In this document: positions 18,313 to 25,158 of the stretch, in pieces
How the letters are laid out: each line of letters starts with the position of its first letter
Numbering within the stretch: the first letter of the stretch is position 1
Source of the DNA: Elusimicrobiaceae bacterium
GTDB lineage: Bacteria > Elusimicrobiota > Elusimicrobia > Elusimicrobiales > Elusimicrobiaceae
Assembly: GCA_017525025.1 (NCBI GenBank)
Contig: JAFXUJ010000007.1
Span: 248,001 to 312,000, forward strand
Direction: 5' to 3'
DNA: 64,000 nt
Translations under genes and position numbers: made by a program
Notes under the pieces: generated by a model
Told to the model about the DNA's origin: nothing
What the model saw: only the letters and a program-made list of their open reading frames with translations
Databases searched by the model: none

Positions 18313-18912
18313 TTACTTTTTTTTGCGGGCAAACTGATAAATAAACAGTCCACAACCTAGTAGCGCGCCTAAAGTGTCCATTAACATATCTTTTTGAGCG
18401 TCCCAAATATCCCCTTGCGAACCTAAAAAAGCCAGCCCGGCGCTGCCACCGTCTACTTCGGCATAGATCCACTCTACCAGTTCCCAAAAATTCGCCAGCG
18501 CCATAATAAAAATAATGCCAAACAACGCTGCGCATTTGAAAGAAGTTACAATTTTTTTGCGCCAAGCAAATTCGCTCACTAAGAGCCCGCTAACGCCGAT
18601 AGTAAAATGGGCCAGCCGGTCGTAATGGTTGCGCTCAAATCCGAAAAGTTGGGTAATGGTATCAAACGGTACACGCTCAAAGGTATAGTGTGCCCCAATA
18701 ATTTGTAATACACAGAAGAAAAAAATCACAAAATAAGATAAGTTGGAAAATTGGAATTTCTTATAGGTAAGCGTAAAAAGAGCCACCAAAAAGAACACAC
18801 TGGCCATTTCCGTCCACCAAACTTGTACGTCAAACGGGGCACAAGCGGACCAAACCGTCAGTGCGGATAAAATACCTAACAACGCAAAAGGGAATTTTTT
18901 CACAGGGTTCAT
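18313..18912 (-). CDS. DUF2238/YjdF-like membrane protein
   Basis: A 199-residue inner-membrane protein with about six hydrophobic helices. The middle carries FERNHYDRLAHFTIGVSG and ANFWELVEWIYAEVDGG, and the end QGDIWDAQKDMLMDTLGALLG. This DR..H...G / E..E / GD..D.Q.Dm..d..G set of polar residues within the membrane is the signature of the DUF2238 (YjdF) family, whose biochemical role is unknown. The acidic residues could form a metal site. The end is a basic tail. Confidence 0.88.
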   Translation of the reverse strand: MNPVKKFPFALLGILSALTVWSACAPFDVQVWWTEMASVFFLVALFTLTYKKFQFSNLSYFVIFFFCVLQIIGAHYTFERVPFDTITQLFGFERNHYDRLAHFTIGVSGLLVSEFAWRKKIVTSFKCAALFGIIFIMALANFWELVEWIYAEVDGGSAGLAFLGSQGDIWDAQKDMLMDTLGALLGCGLFIYQFARKKK

Positions 18913-18945
18913 AACCTAATTATAGCAATAAAGACGGAGAAGACG

Positions 18946-19137
18946 GCTGCGCCTTTCAAATCCCGACGCGCCGGAAGGGCGTTCCTGTCGCTCCACCTCA
19001 GGGATTTGCCTTCCAGTAAAAATCCTGACGGATTTTTCTTGCAGGCCGGGCTCGCGGTACTCGCCTTTGCCTAGCGGCAAAACTCGTACAACGCTGCGCC
19101 TTTCAAATCCCGACGCCACGCAAAGCAGTTTGCGTGG
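18946..19137. repeat. Non-coding region with duplicated 23-bp element and hairpins
   Basis: The stretch between the YjdF-like gene and tRNA-Ser contains two identical 23-bp copies of a sequence that starts GCTGCGCCTTTCAAATCCCG (18946-18968 and 19093-19115). Each is followed by a hairpin (CGCC-GGAA-GGGCG after the first; CCACGCAAA-gcag-TTTGCGTGG after the second). A further hairpin AAAAATCC/GGATTTTT lies between. An open frame of 75 codons covers it on the minus strand but has no ribosome site and looks like a by-product of the repeats. It is probably one instance of a genome-wide intergenic repeat family. Confidence 0.6.
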
Positions 19138-19146
19138 CTCCATCCG

Positions 19147-19186
19147 TTAAATTTTAAGGGCCCCCTTGCGAGAGCCCTTAAAATTC
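19147..19186 (-). terminator. Hairpin downstream of tRNA-Ser
   Basis: Near-perfect inverted repeat (AATTTTAAGGGC ... GCCCTTAAAATT) directly after the tRNA 3' end. The T-run is short (an AT-rich stem end rather than a free T tract), so it may be a terminator or a processing structure. Confidence 0.5.
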
Positions 19187-19188
19187 AA

Positions 19189-19279
19189 CGGAGAGGGAGG
19201 GATTTGAACCCTCGATACAGGAATTAACCTGTATGGCGGTTTAGCAAACCGCTGCCTTCAGCCTCTCGGCCACCTCTCC
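19189..19279 (-). tRNA. tRNA-Ser (anticodon GCU)
   Basis: A 91-nt class II tRNA on the minus strand. The acceptor GGAGAGG pairs with CCTCTCC plus discriminator G. The anticodon loop reads TTGCTAA, i.e. anticodon GCU, decoding AGC/AGU. The long variable arm (TACAGGTTAATTCCTGTA) is the serine hallmark, and the T arm GGGTTCAAATCCC is canonical. CCA is not encoded. Confidence 0.96.
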
Positions 19280-19315
19280 AAAATCGTCGTGTCAGCAACA
19301 CTGACGGATATATTC

Positions 19316-19324
19316 ATTATAACA
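19316..19324 (-). promoter_or_regulatory. Extended -10 promoter of tRNA-Ser
   Basis: TGTTATAAT on the minus strand, about 37 nt upstream of the mature tRNA. The 5' leader between holds a small GTCAG/CTGAC hairpin. Confidence 0.55.
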
Positions 19325-19347
19325 AATAAGCAAGCCTGTTGGCCTAA

Positions 19348-20058
19348 TTATTTTTCGGGGCCTTTTCGTATATCAAATTTCTGTTCGTCGGCTTTTTGGA
19401 TTGTATCGGCCCCTGTTTTGTCCAGGTTGGAAATGTTTTTTATCATATTTTCAACCCGCGTGTGTATTTGTTTCTTCTTTTCGGCCGACATTCGGTCAAA
19501 CTGTTTTTCCTCTTCTTCCGAGACAACTTCCCCTTTAAACAACACCAAAAACGCCAAAATAGCAAATAACGCAGATACTAAATACCATAAATATCTAAAC
19601 CAACTGCTGCTGACTGTATAGACAAAAGGCTCATTACGGTTTGAACTTAAATAAGATTCAATGGCTACTCTATCCACTTCACAAGAAGTTTGTGAAATAT
19701 ATTCGTGGAGAACGTGATGAGGCAAACTATCCGGAGCGTTGATAGGGGTTAGTAAATAGGAGTTCTTGATTTCTTTTGTTCCATTGCGACGGGTAACGGT
19801 TTCTTGGTGTCCCGTGCAAGATAAATGTTTAATATCATTTTTCCCCACGCCCAACACATGCCAACTGGTTCCTCGGCCCGAACCAACATTTACCGAAGTA
19901 ACTAGGCGTTTCATTTTAAGGGCGGAATTGATGTGATAGGTTTGGCAAATTTTATTTGCATTGGTGCATTCTATCACGGTATATCGGTTGGGAAACCATA
20001 ATCCTACCACAATAGCTATGGATAGCAAAAAGAGAAACCAAGCCAGTTTCTGAAACAT
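19348..20058 (-). CDS. Two-helix membrane protein, unknown function
   Basis: A 236-residue protein, start set at 20058 where GGAG lies 6 nt upstream. The longer frame starts inside the upstream epimerase gene. There is a hydrophobic helix at residues 5-24, then an extracytoplasmic region of about 125 residues with five cysteines (ECTNANKIC, SCTGHQ, TSCEVD), a second helix at about 160-185 and a charged cytosolic tail (EEEEKQFDRMSAEKKKQIH). This topology resembles DUF3592-type proteins but the match is weak. It is the last gene of the leftward tol operon, 8 nt after the epimerase. Confidence 0.75.
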   Translation of the reverse strand: MFQKLAWFLFLLSIAIVVGLWFPNRYTVIECTNANKICQTYHINSALKMKRLVTSVNVGSGRGTSWHVLGVGKNDIKHLSCTGHQETVTRRNGTKEIKNSYLLTPINAPDSLPHHVLHEYISQTSCEVDRVAIESYLSSNRNEPFVYTVSSSWFRYLWYLVSALFAILAFLVLFKGEVVSEEEEKQFDRMSAEKKKQIHTRVENMIKNISNLDKTGADTIQKADEQKFDIRKGPEK

Positions 20059-20066
20059 TTTTTCTC

Positions 20067-21029
20067 CTATTTGGTAAAACTCTTTTTCAGCCCCTCTTTG
20101 AGCGGGGTAAAATGCTGGCCCGTTAAGTCTGTCCATTTTTTGCTGGAGCAAATCCAATGGCCGGGGATGGTGGCTTCGGTTACTTTATCGTAGTTTAAGG
20201 CCGGTTGGGTACCTGTAATCCGGGCAATGTTTTCATACGTAAAAGCGGCAGTTTTAAGCAACCATTTGGGCGCTTGAGGCATGAAGGGGCGGCGGCAATG
20301 CATGGCACGAGCCATTTCGGTAATGAAATAATCCCATTCGTAGACATCCGGTTCCGCCACAAAATACGTTTCTTGGGCGGTTTCCGGGCGTTTATATGCT
20401 TGCCAAAGGGCTTCTACCAAATCGTTTACGTGTACGAAACTAAATACTCCGTTACCGGAGGTATTTACCATTATTCCACGCTTGACCCACGAAGCAATTT
20501 TGGATACACCGGAATCATTTTTTCCGTATACGATCGGCGGGCGGATAATGGTCCACTTGACGCCGGGACGTAACGTTTTGACGGCATTTTCCCCCCCTAA
20601 TTTTGTAATGCCATAGTCGGAAACCGGGGTAGGATTCATATCTTCCGTACGCGGGTGTTGGGTATCCGGTGCAAAACCGCTGGCCGCTAAACTGGACACG
20701 TGCACAAAAGTCGTAATTCCGGGGGTTTGATTTACGGCTTTGACCACGTTTTGAGTATGCAAGACATTGGCTTTTTCAAAGTCCGTGCGATTAAACCCAA
20801 AGATGGCTGCGGCCAGGTGAAACACCCCGACGCACCCTTCAAGCGCTTGGGTAAGTGAGGTTACGCTATCATAATTCGTTTTGATAAGCGTAACTGCCGG
20901 ATTGGCAGGCTGCTTTTTAGGGGTGCGTCTTGTTAAAATACGCACGCTAAACCCTTCATGTAAGAGTTTATCGGTTAAAATGCGGCCAATAAAACCATTT
21001 CCGCCGGTAATTACGATTGTTTTTTTCAT
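20067..21029 (-). CDS. NAD-dependent epimerase/dehydratase family protein
   Basis: A 320-residue extended short-chain dehydrogenase. The Rossmann glycine motif VITGGNGFIGRILTDKL opens the protein. GVFHLAAAIFGF and the catalytic Ser region FVHVSSLAASG follow, with the YGITKLGGE (Y...K catalytic pair) at residues about 140-148. FSFVHVNDLVEALWQAY matches the substrate-side region. Members act on nucleotide sugars, steroid-like or hopanoid-like alcohols; the substrate is not evident. Its stop and the preceding gene's stop/start codons overlap by 1 nt, so the genes are tightly coupled. Confidence 0.9.
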   Translation of the reverse strand: MKKTIVITGGNGFIGRILTDKLLHEGFSVRILTRRTPKKQPANPAVTLIKTNYDSVTSLTQALEGCVGVFHLAAAIFGFNRTDFEKANVLHTQNVVKAVNQTPGITTFVHVSSLAASGFAPDTQHPRTEDMNPTPVSDYGITKLGGENAVKTLRPGVKWTIIRPPIVYGKNDSGVSKIASWVKRGIMVNTSGNGVFSFVHVNDLVEALWQAYKRPETAQETYFVAEPDVYEWDYFITEMARAMHCRRPFMPQAPKWLLKTAAFTYENIARITGTQPALNYDKVTEATIPGHWICSSKKWTDLTGQHFTPLKEGLKKSFTK

Positions 21030-21517
21030 TACTCTTCTTCGTCGCCCGTTAATACTTTAATCAGCGGTTTGATATTTCCTTTTCCCGCTTTTTGCACCGG
21101 TTCTTTTGCTTTTTTGAGCTCTTCTTGATTGACGAAGTTTTCGTTACGGCGTACATTGCGGTGTTCAAAGTCAAAATTAAACGTCAAGCGTTTAAGTCCT
21201 TTCTCAATGTCGGCCTTGGTAGGATATTCGCCGTGTTTGAGTTTGTTGATCGGAGAAACTTTATCCGTTTGCGGAAAATTCCACAACAAGGTGTATAGAA
21301 TACCAAAAAACACGGCAAATGTAACCGTTTTTTGTAACCATTCAAAACGATAGAGCCCAAAAATATTTGAGATAATCGTCAGCAAAATAATGGCCCCTGT
21401 CCACATTAAAAAAGCTAGCCCAACAAATGATAATCCGGCTGTATCATAATTGGGGAACAAAACTACAAGCAAAAAACAGCATACAATCAGAATACCGAAA
21501 CGTTGCCATCCACTCAT
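21029..21517 (-). CDS. Three-helix membrane protein, unknown function
   Basis: A 162-residue protein. Hydrophobic helices lie at residues about 7-24, 28-50 and 63-82, followed by a charged soluble tail of about 80 residues (KRLTFNFDFEHRNVRRNENF...). No family was recognised. It starts 2 nt after the tonB-like gene and abuts the epimerase gene, so it is part of the same transcript; a role with the Tol/Ton complex is possible but unsupported. Confidence 0.75.
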   Translation of the reverse strand: MSGWQRFGILIVCCFLLVVLFPNYDTAGLSFVGLAFLMWTGAIILLTIISNIFGLYRFEWLQKTVTFAVFFGILYTLLWNFPQTDKVSPINKLKHGEYPTKADIEKGLKRLTFNFDFEHRNVRRNENFVNQEELKKAKEPVQKAGKGNIKPLIKVLTGDEEE

Positions 21518-21519
21518 GT

Positions 21520-22236
21520 TTATTTCTCCTGTTTAAACTCTACGGTAACCGTGAGTTCATCTTTTTCATAATACATCGGAAGAGGGGCAAACGGCCCGGC
21601 GTTGATCACGGCCGAAGTGGCCGCGAAATCAAACGTATCATCTCCCGATTTTTTTTCCGTCTTCAAATCTTTTATTTTCCCGTCCCGGGCAATAGCAAAG
21701 GAAACCATGGCGGACAAAGTGTTCCCTGCCGGGCGGCGTTTTTCCCATTCACTCCATAAAGAGTTGCGTACTTGTGTAATGTACCAAGGATAAGGGAAAT
21801 TGGCAAAATCAGTTTGAATATTTCCCCCGCCAAAAGCATTGGGTTCGTCACTCCCTCCGGCAGCACCGGCTTCTGCAGGGGTGGTTTCATTTTTGGTGTC
21901 TTCTAAAACACTGGGAGCAGCCAAAGGGACTGGTTTTGTGGTTTGTTTTTTAGTTGGTTTCGTAGTAATTTCCGATTTAGAAGCGTACGTTTTTTGAGTT
22001 GCCTTGGGGGCCGGTTTTTCAGCGGGGGCAGGTGTAGCTACGGTAGTATCCTTGGTAGCGGTTGCAGGTGCTTTGGCCCCGGCTTCTTGCCCGGTGGTGG
22101 CGATCACTTTTCCCGAACCGATAAAATCAATGGTATATGTAGCCGCTACCTTTTTGGCGGAAGGTGCCAAAAAGAGTAATAAAAATAAGGCGGCTAATAC
22201 GTGTAACCCGCTGGAAACGGCTAAATATCTGTTCAT
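21520..22236 (-). CDS. TonB/TolA-family energy transducer
   Basis: A 238-residue protein with TonB/TolA architecture. One N-terminal membrane helix (residues about 8-25) is followed by a long Pro/Ala/Lys/Thr-rich periplasmic spacer (about 45-125) and a C-terminal domain (about 145-238). The C-domain signature includes YITQVRNSLWSEWEKRRP, FAIARDGKIKDL and FDFAATSAVINAGPFAPLP, typical of TonB C-terminal domains. It would couple the proton motive force gathered by the ExbB/ExbD pair to the outer membrane. It overlaps the upstream exbD-like gene by 4 nt. TonB and TolA roles cannot be separated here. Confidence 0.88.
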   Translation of the reverse strand: MNRYLAVSSGLHVLAALFLLLFLAPSAKKVAATYTIDFIGSGKVIATTGQEAGAKAPATATKDTTVATPAPAEKPAPKATQKTYASKSEITTKPTKKQTTKPVPLAAPSVLEDTKNETTPAEAGAAGGSDEPNAFGGGNIQTDFANFPYPWYITQVRNSLWSEWEKRRPAGNTLSAMVSFAIARDGKIKDLKTEKKSGDDTFDFAATSAVINAGPFAPLPMYYEKDELTVTVEFKQEK

Positions 22237-22640
22237 TCGCTCTTAGAAAGTACGCCGATACCTAATTTGGCGGCACCTAATTTTTTTGCAATATCAAAAA
22301 CAGTCACTACTTGTTGTATGGGAACGCTCTTGTCCGCTTGGACCAAAATGGTTTTTTTATTGGCTTTACCCATGCGTAAAATTAACTCACGTTCCAAGGT
22401 TTTAGAGGTAAATTTCCGGTCCTGTAATAAGATGGTGCCGTTTTTTTGTACTTCGATACGGATTACATCCTCTTCCGCTTGCGTGTTGATGGCTTGGGCT
22501 TTCGGCAAATCAACGGTAAGTTGCATTTGCACGAGGAGCGGACTCATAACCATGAAAATAATCAGCAAGATTAACGTGATGTCAATAAAAGGCACCATGT
22601 TAATTTCTGCCATGACGGTACGGTTTCTATGTGTGCTCAT
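22233..22640 (-). CDS. ExbD/TolR-family protein
   Basis: A 135-residue biopolymer transport protein. The N-terminal MAEINMVPFIDITLILLIIFMVM segment contains the conserved membrane Asp (in PFIDI) needed for proton coupling. The periplasmic domain ends KTILVQADKSVPIQQVVTV, the characteristic 'v.vraDk.v.y..vv.v.d' strand of ExbD/TolR. It starts 3 nt after the exbB/tolQ stop and overlaps the tonB-like start. Confidence 0.95.
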   Translation of the reverse strand: MSTHRNRTVMAEINMVPFIDITLILLIIFMVMSPLLVQMQLTVDLPKAQAINTQAEEDVIRIEVQKNGTILLQDRKFTSKTLERELILRMGKANKKTILVQADKSVPIQQVVTVFDIAKKLGAAKLGIGVLSKSE

Positions 22641-22643
22641 GAT

Positions 22644-23279
22644 TTAACGTTCCATGGTAATTTGATAAATAAATTCATTGGCAATACTTTCCAATTCTTT
22701 GGCAAAATAATTTGTTTTGGAAAGGAAATAGTTATATGCAATAACCGCCGGGATAGCCACAAATAATCCGGCGGCAGTATTGACCAATGCTTCGGCAATA
22801 CCGGCGGCTACAACAGAAGCACCCGCTCCGGCCGCGGAATTGGCAGCTAAATCTTTAAACGCATGCATAACTCCAATTACCGTACCGAATAAACCGATAA
22901 ACGGTGTGATACTGCCTAAAGTCCCCAGTACCGTTAAGCGGCGTTGCAATTTGGTAGTTTCCCAATCAATGACGCTATCGGCAATTTTTTCCAGATCGGC
23001 CGTAGTCCGTCCGCGCGTCGCTACCAATTCACCCAATAAATGCGCGGCAGGCGTATTTTTGACCAGTTTTTTCCGGCAAGCATCTTGTATTTTTTGATAA
23101 TTGGCATTTTGCAACGAAGGACGGCAAAAAGCAATCAACTGGCGCGAAAGAGAAATAGAGGAGCGCATCCTAAAAAAGCGTTCCAAGATAACGGAAATAG
23201 AGTAAACGGACAGTAACAACAATAAGATGAGGACGGGTCCTCCCGCGGATAATAATTCGCGCAATGTAGTCATCTGCAT
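22644..23279 (-). CDS. MotA/TolQ/ExbB proton-channel family protein
   Basis: A 211-residue inner-membrane protein with three helices. The family core LGSITPFIGLFGTVIGVMHAF and IAEALVNTAAGLFVAIPAVIAYNYF (residues about 125-200) holds the Thr/Gly-rich channel lining. With the adjacent ExbD- and TonB-like genes it makes a complete energy-transducing complex. No tolB or pal follows, so a Ton-type rather than Tol-Pal-type function is also possible. AAGGAG lies 11 nt upstream of the ATG. Confidence 0.95.
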   Translation of the reverse strand: MQMTTLRELLSAGGPVLILLLLLSVYSISVILERFFRMRSSISLSRQLIAFCRPSLQNANYQKIQDACRKKLVKNTPAAHLLGELVATRGRTTADLEKIADSVIDWETTKLQRRLTVLGTLGSITPFIGLFGTVIGVMHAFKDLAANSAAGAGASVVAAGIAEALVNTAAGLFVAIPAVIAYNYFLSKTNYFAKELESIANEFIYQITMER

Positions 23280-23300
23280 AAACGGTTTTTCTCCTTGGGC

Positions 23301-23783
23301 CTAGGCCCGTGCTACAAAAATAATAAAAATCTGTACTAAAATATTGGCCAATAATCCGGCGGCCACATCATCAAAGACTACCCCAAAAGCATTGGGGATG
23401 CGGTCAAACGTTTTGACCAACCACGGCTTTAACGTGTCAAAGGTGCGAAACAACACAAATGCGGCCAACAAATACGGCCCCGTACGGGGAATAAACGCCA
23501 TGGCAGTTATATAACCCGCTATTTCGTCAATTACAATCTTGGGATTGTCGTGCCCGATTTGTCCCTTAAATTGTACTTTTTTACATATCCATACTGCAAA
23601 CACCCAAAAAGCCAGCATACAAATAGCATATAAGGTAAAATCGGCAGGAAATAACAGCACCAGCGGAACTCCCAACAAAGTACCAAGAAAGCCGGCTCCG
23701 GTGTTCTTTTTAAAAGGGAACAAAAGCGGCGGTAAATAACTGATGAAAAACCCGGTTGCCAAGCAACGTATTACTGTTTGCAT
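23301..23783 (-). CDS. pgpA: Phosphatidylglycerophosphatase A
   Basis: A 160-residue integral membrane phosphatase that converts phosphatidylglycerophosphate to phosphatidylglycerol. NPKIVIDEIAGYITAMAFIP contains the conserved D-E acidic pair, and FDRIPNAFGVVFDDVAAGLLANI the second acidic signature (D..P..fGi..DD..AG). I prefer the start at 23783 with GGAG 11 nt upstream, which overlaps the end of pgsA by 13 nt. Placement right after pgsA gives two consecutive steps of the same lipid pathway. Confidence 0.93.
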   Translation of the reverse strand: MQTVIRCLATGFFISYLPPLLFPFKKNTGAGFLGTLLGVPLVLLFPADFTLYAICMLAFWVFAVWICKKVQFKGQIGHDNPKIVIDEIAGYITAMAFIPRTGPYLLAAFVLFRTFDTLKPWLVKTFDRIPNAFGVVFDDVAAGLLANILVQIFIIFVARA

Positions 23784-24394
23784 GTGGGCAAACTCCACGA
23801 TTTTTTAAGTAAATCCCAATTGTTGCGCAGGTACGAAATGGCGCTGATCCACGTGATAACGGCCGCGATAGCGGTAATGGTATACGGGACCTTGCACAAC
23901 AAAATAAATAAAAATACACAGACTCGCTGTGTAACGCCGTGTAATAAAAACGATAAGTGGTACACGAGTAGCACGAAAAAGATGGTGCCGATAGCGGACA
24001 TTTGGATAACGGTTTTAAATTTCCCCCACCGTTCGGCCGCCATGACCTTGCCTTCCAACGCGGCAATGGCGCGTAAAGTGGAAATCATCAGTTCGCGCAG
24101 TAAAATGAAAAATACGGCCCAAATCGGCACGTCCAACTCATGTATTCCTACAAAAGCAAAAAACGCGGCAATAACTAAAATTTTGTCCACAAACGGATCT
24201 ACCACCGCACCAAAAGGAGTAATGGTGTGGGTTTCCCGGGCGATTTTCCCGTCTATCCAATCGGTGCTGGCGGCCACGGTAAAAATTACAATGGCCGTAA
24301 ACCGGGCCCATGCAAAAGGCATCAAAATAAATAGAAACATGACTATGGACATAGCCGCCCGTATAAGCGTAATTTTGTTGGCAAGAGTCATCAT
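23771..24394 (-). CDS. pgsA: CDP-diacylglycerol-glycerol-3-phosphate 3-phosphatidyltransferase
   Basis: A 207-residue membrane enzyme that makes phosphatidylglycerophosphate. The CDP-alcohol phosphotransferase signature DG..AR........G...D...D is present as DGKIAR, then FGAVVDPFVDK (residues about 50-73). NKITLIRAAMS near the start is typical of PgsA. Four to five hydrophobic helices fit the family. The start codon overlaps the end of the lolA-like gene by 4 nt. Confidence 0.95.
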   Translation of the reverse strand: MMTLANKITLIRAAMSIVMFLFILMPFAWARFTAIVIFTVAASTDWIDGKIARETHTITPFGAVVDPFVDKILVIAAFFAFVGIHELDVPIWAVFFILLRELMISTLRAIAALEGKVMAAERWGKFKTVIQMSAIGTIFFVLLVYHLSFLLHGVTQRVCVFLFILLCKVPYTITAIAAVITWISAISYLRNNWDLLKKSWSLPTCKQ

Positions 24395-25158
24395 TTTACA
24401 AATCCTCCAAAAAGGGTTAAATCCAAGGGTTGATTTTTTTGCGTTTGTTGCAGTTGTGCCCGCGTTACTAGTAAATCAGATTCAATTTTAAGTTCCGTCG
24501 GGAAGAAATCTTTTTCCGATAATGTTACATACAACGTATAAGGGTCGCCTTCTTTGGGCGTTAGGACGAGCTGGTGGGGTTGTGTTCGTTTAACGTGGTG
24601 ACGTTCAATCAAGGCTGTGTAATTACCGAAATCAAATAATGCCTGATTGGCTTGGCCTTGTTGCCATTCTTGCCAAGATAAGGTGGTAACGTGTTTTCCG
24701 GATTCATCTAAAATCAAAATATCTTTTTTATTTGTAATAGCGGATTGTTCCACGTTTCCGTCCTCTCCCAACGTATCCAAACGTAACAACTGATGTTCTT
24801 TGTTATAAAATAAAATTCCTTTAGATTGGGATACTTGCACTCCGTCGTATTCGGTCGTTTGGACAAAAGAAGTTTTTAAAGAGAGAAGTTTTTGATCCCA
24901 CTGGTTAAAGCGGCTAACAGTTTCCTGCTCCGTAAGAGTTGGGGCTGAAACGGTTTTGACAGGTGGAACAGGGGCCGCCTTTGACTCGGGGACCGGTTTA
25001 GGAGCCGGTGCCGGCTCGGTTGGGATTACGGGCTGTTCTATGACTTCAATTACAGGTAACTGCGACGTAGAAGCCGGTTCACTTTCTTTAGAAGAACAAC
25101 CGCCGGCTATCATTGCCCCAATTCCCAAGACGAGAAGATTATTTATAAACGGTTTCAT
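24391..25158 (-). CDS. LolA-like lipoprotein
   Basis: A 255-residue protein from the start at 25158. The N-terminus has a lipoprotein signal with lipobox AGGC (Cys about residue 20), then a Pro/Ala/Lys-rich spacer (about 25-75), then a LolA-like domain: FNQWDQKLLSLKTSFVQTT, KGILFYNKEHQLLRLD, DGNVEQSAITNKKDILILD, and PYTLYVTLSEKDFFPTELKIE. LolA is normally a soluble periplasmic carrier of lipoproteins; here the carrier itself appears to be lipid-anchored, which would make it more LolB-like or a distinct sensor. The start lies inside the end of ftsK (20-nt overlap). Confidence 0.82.
   Translation of the reverse strand: MKPFINNLLVLGIGAMIAGGCSSKESEPASTSQLPVIEVIEQPVIPTEPAPAPKPVPESKAAPVPPVKTVSAPTLTEQETVSRFNQWDQKLLSLKTSFVQTTEYDGVQVSQSKGILFYNKEHQLLRLDTLGEDGNVEQSAITNKKDILILDESGKHVTTLSWQEWQQGQANQALFDFGNYTALIERHHVKRTQPHQLVLTPKEGDPYTLYVTLSEKDFFPTELKIESDLLVTRAQLQQTQKNQPLDLTLFGGFVK

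Noticed and set aside
18916-19143. 75-residue leftward frame in the tRNA-Ser spacer
   Set aside because: Overlaps duplicated hairpin repeats, has no ribosome site and contains repeated peptide words that follow from the DNA repeats.
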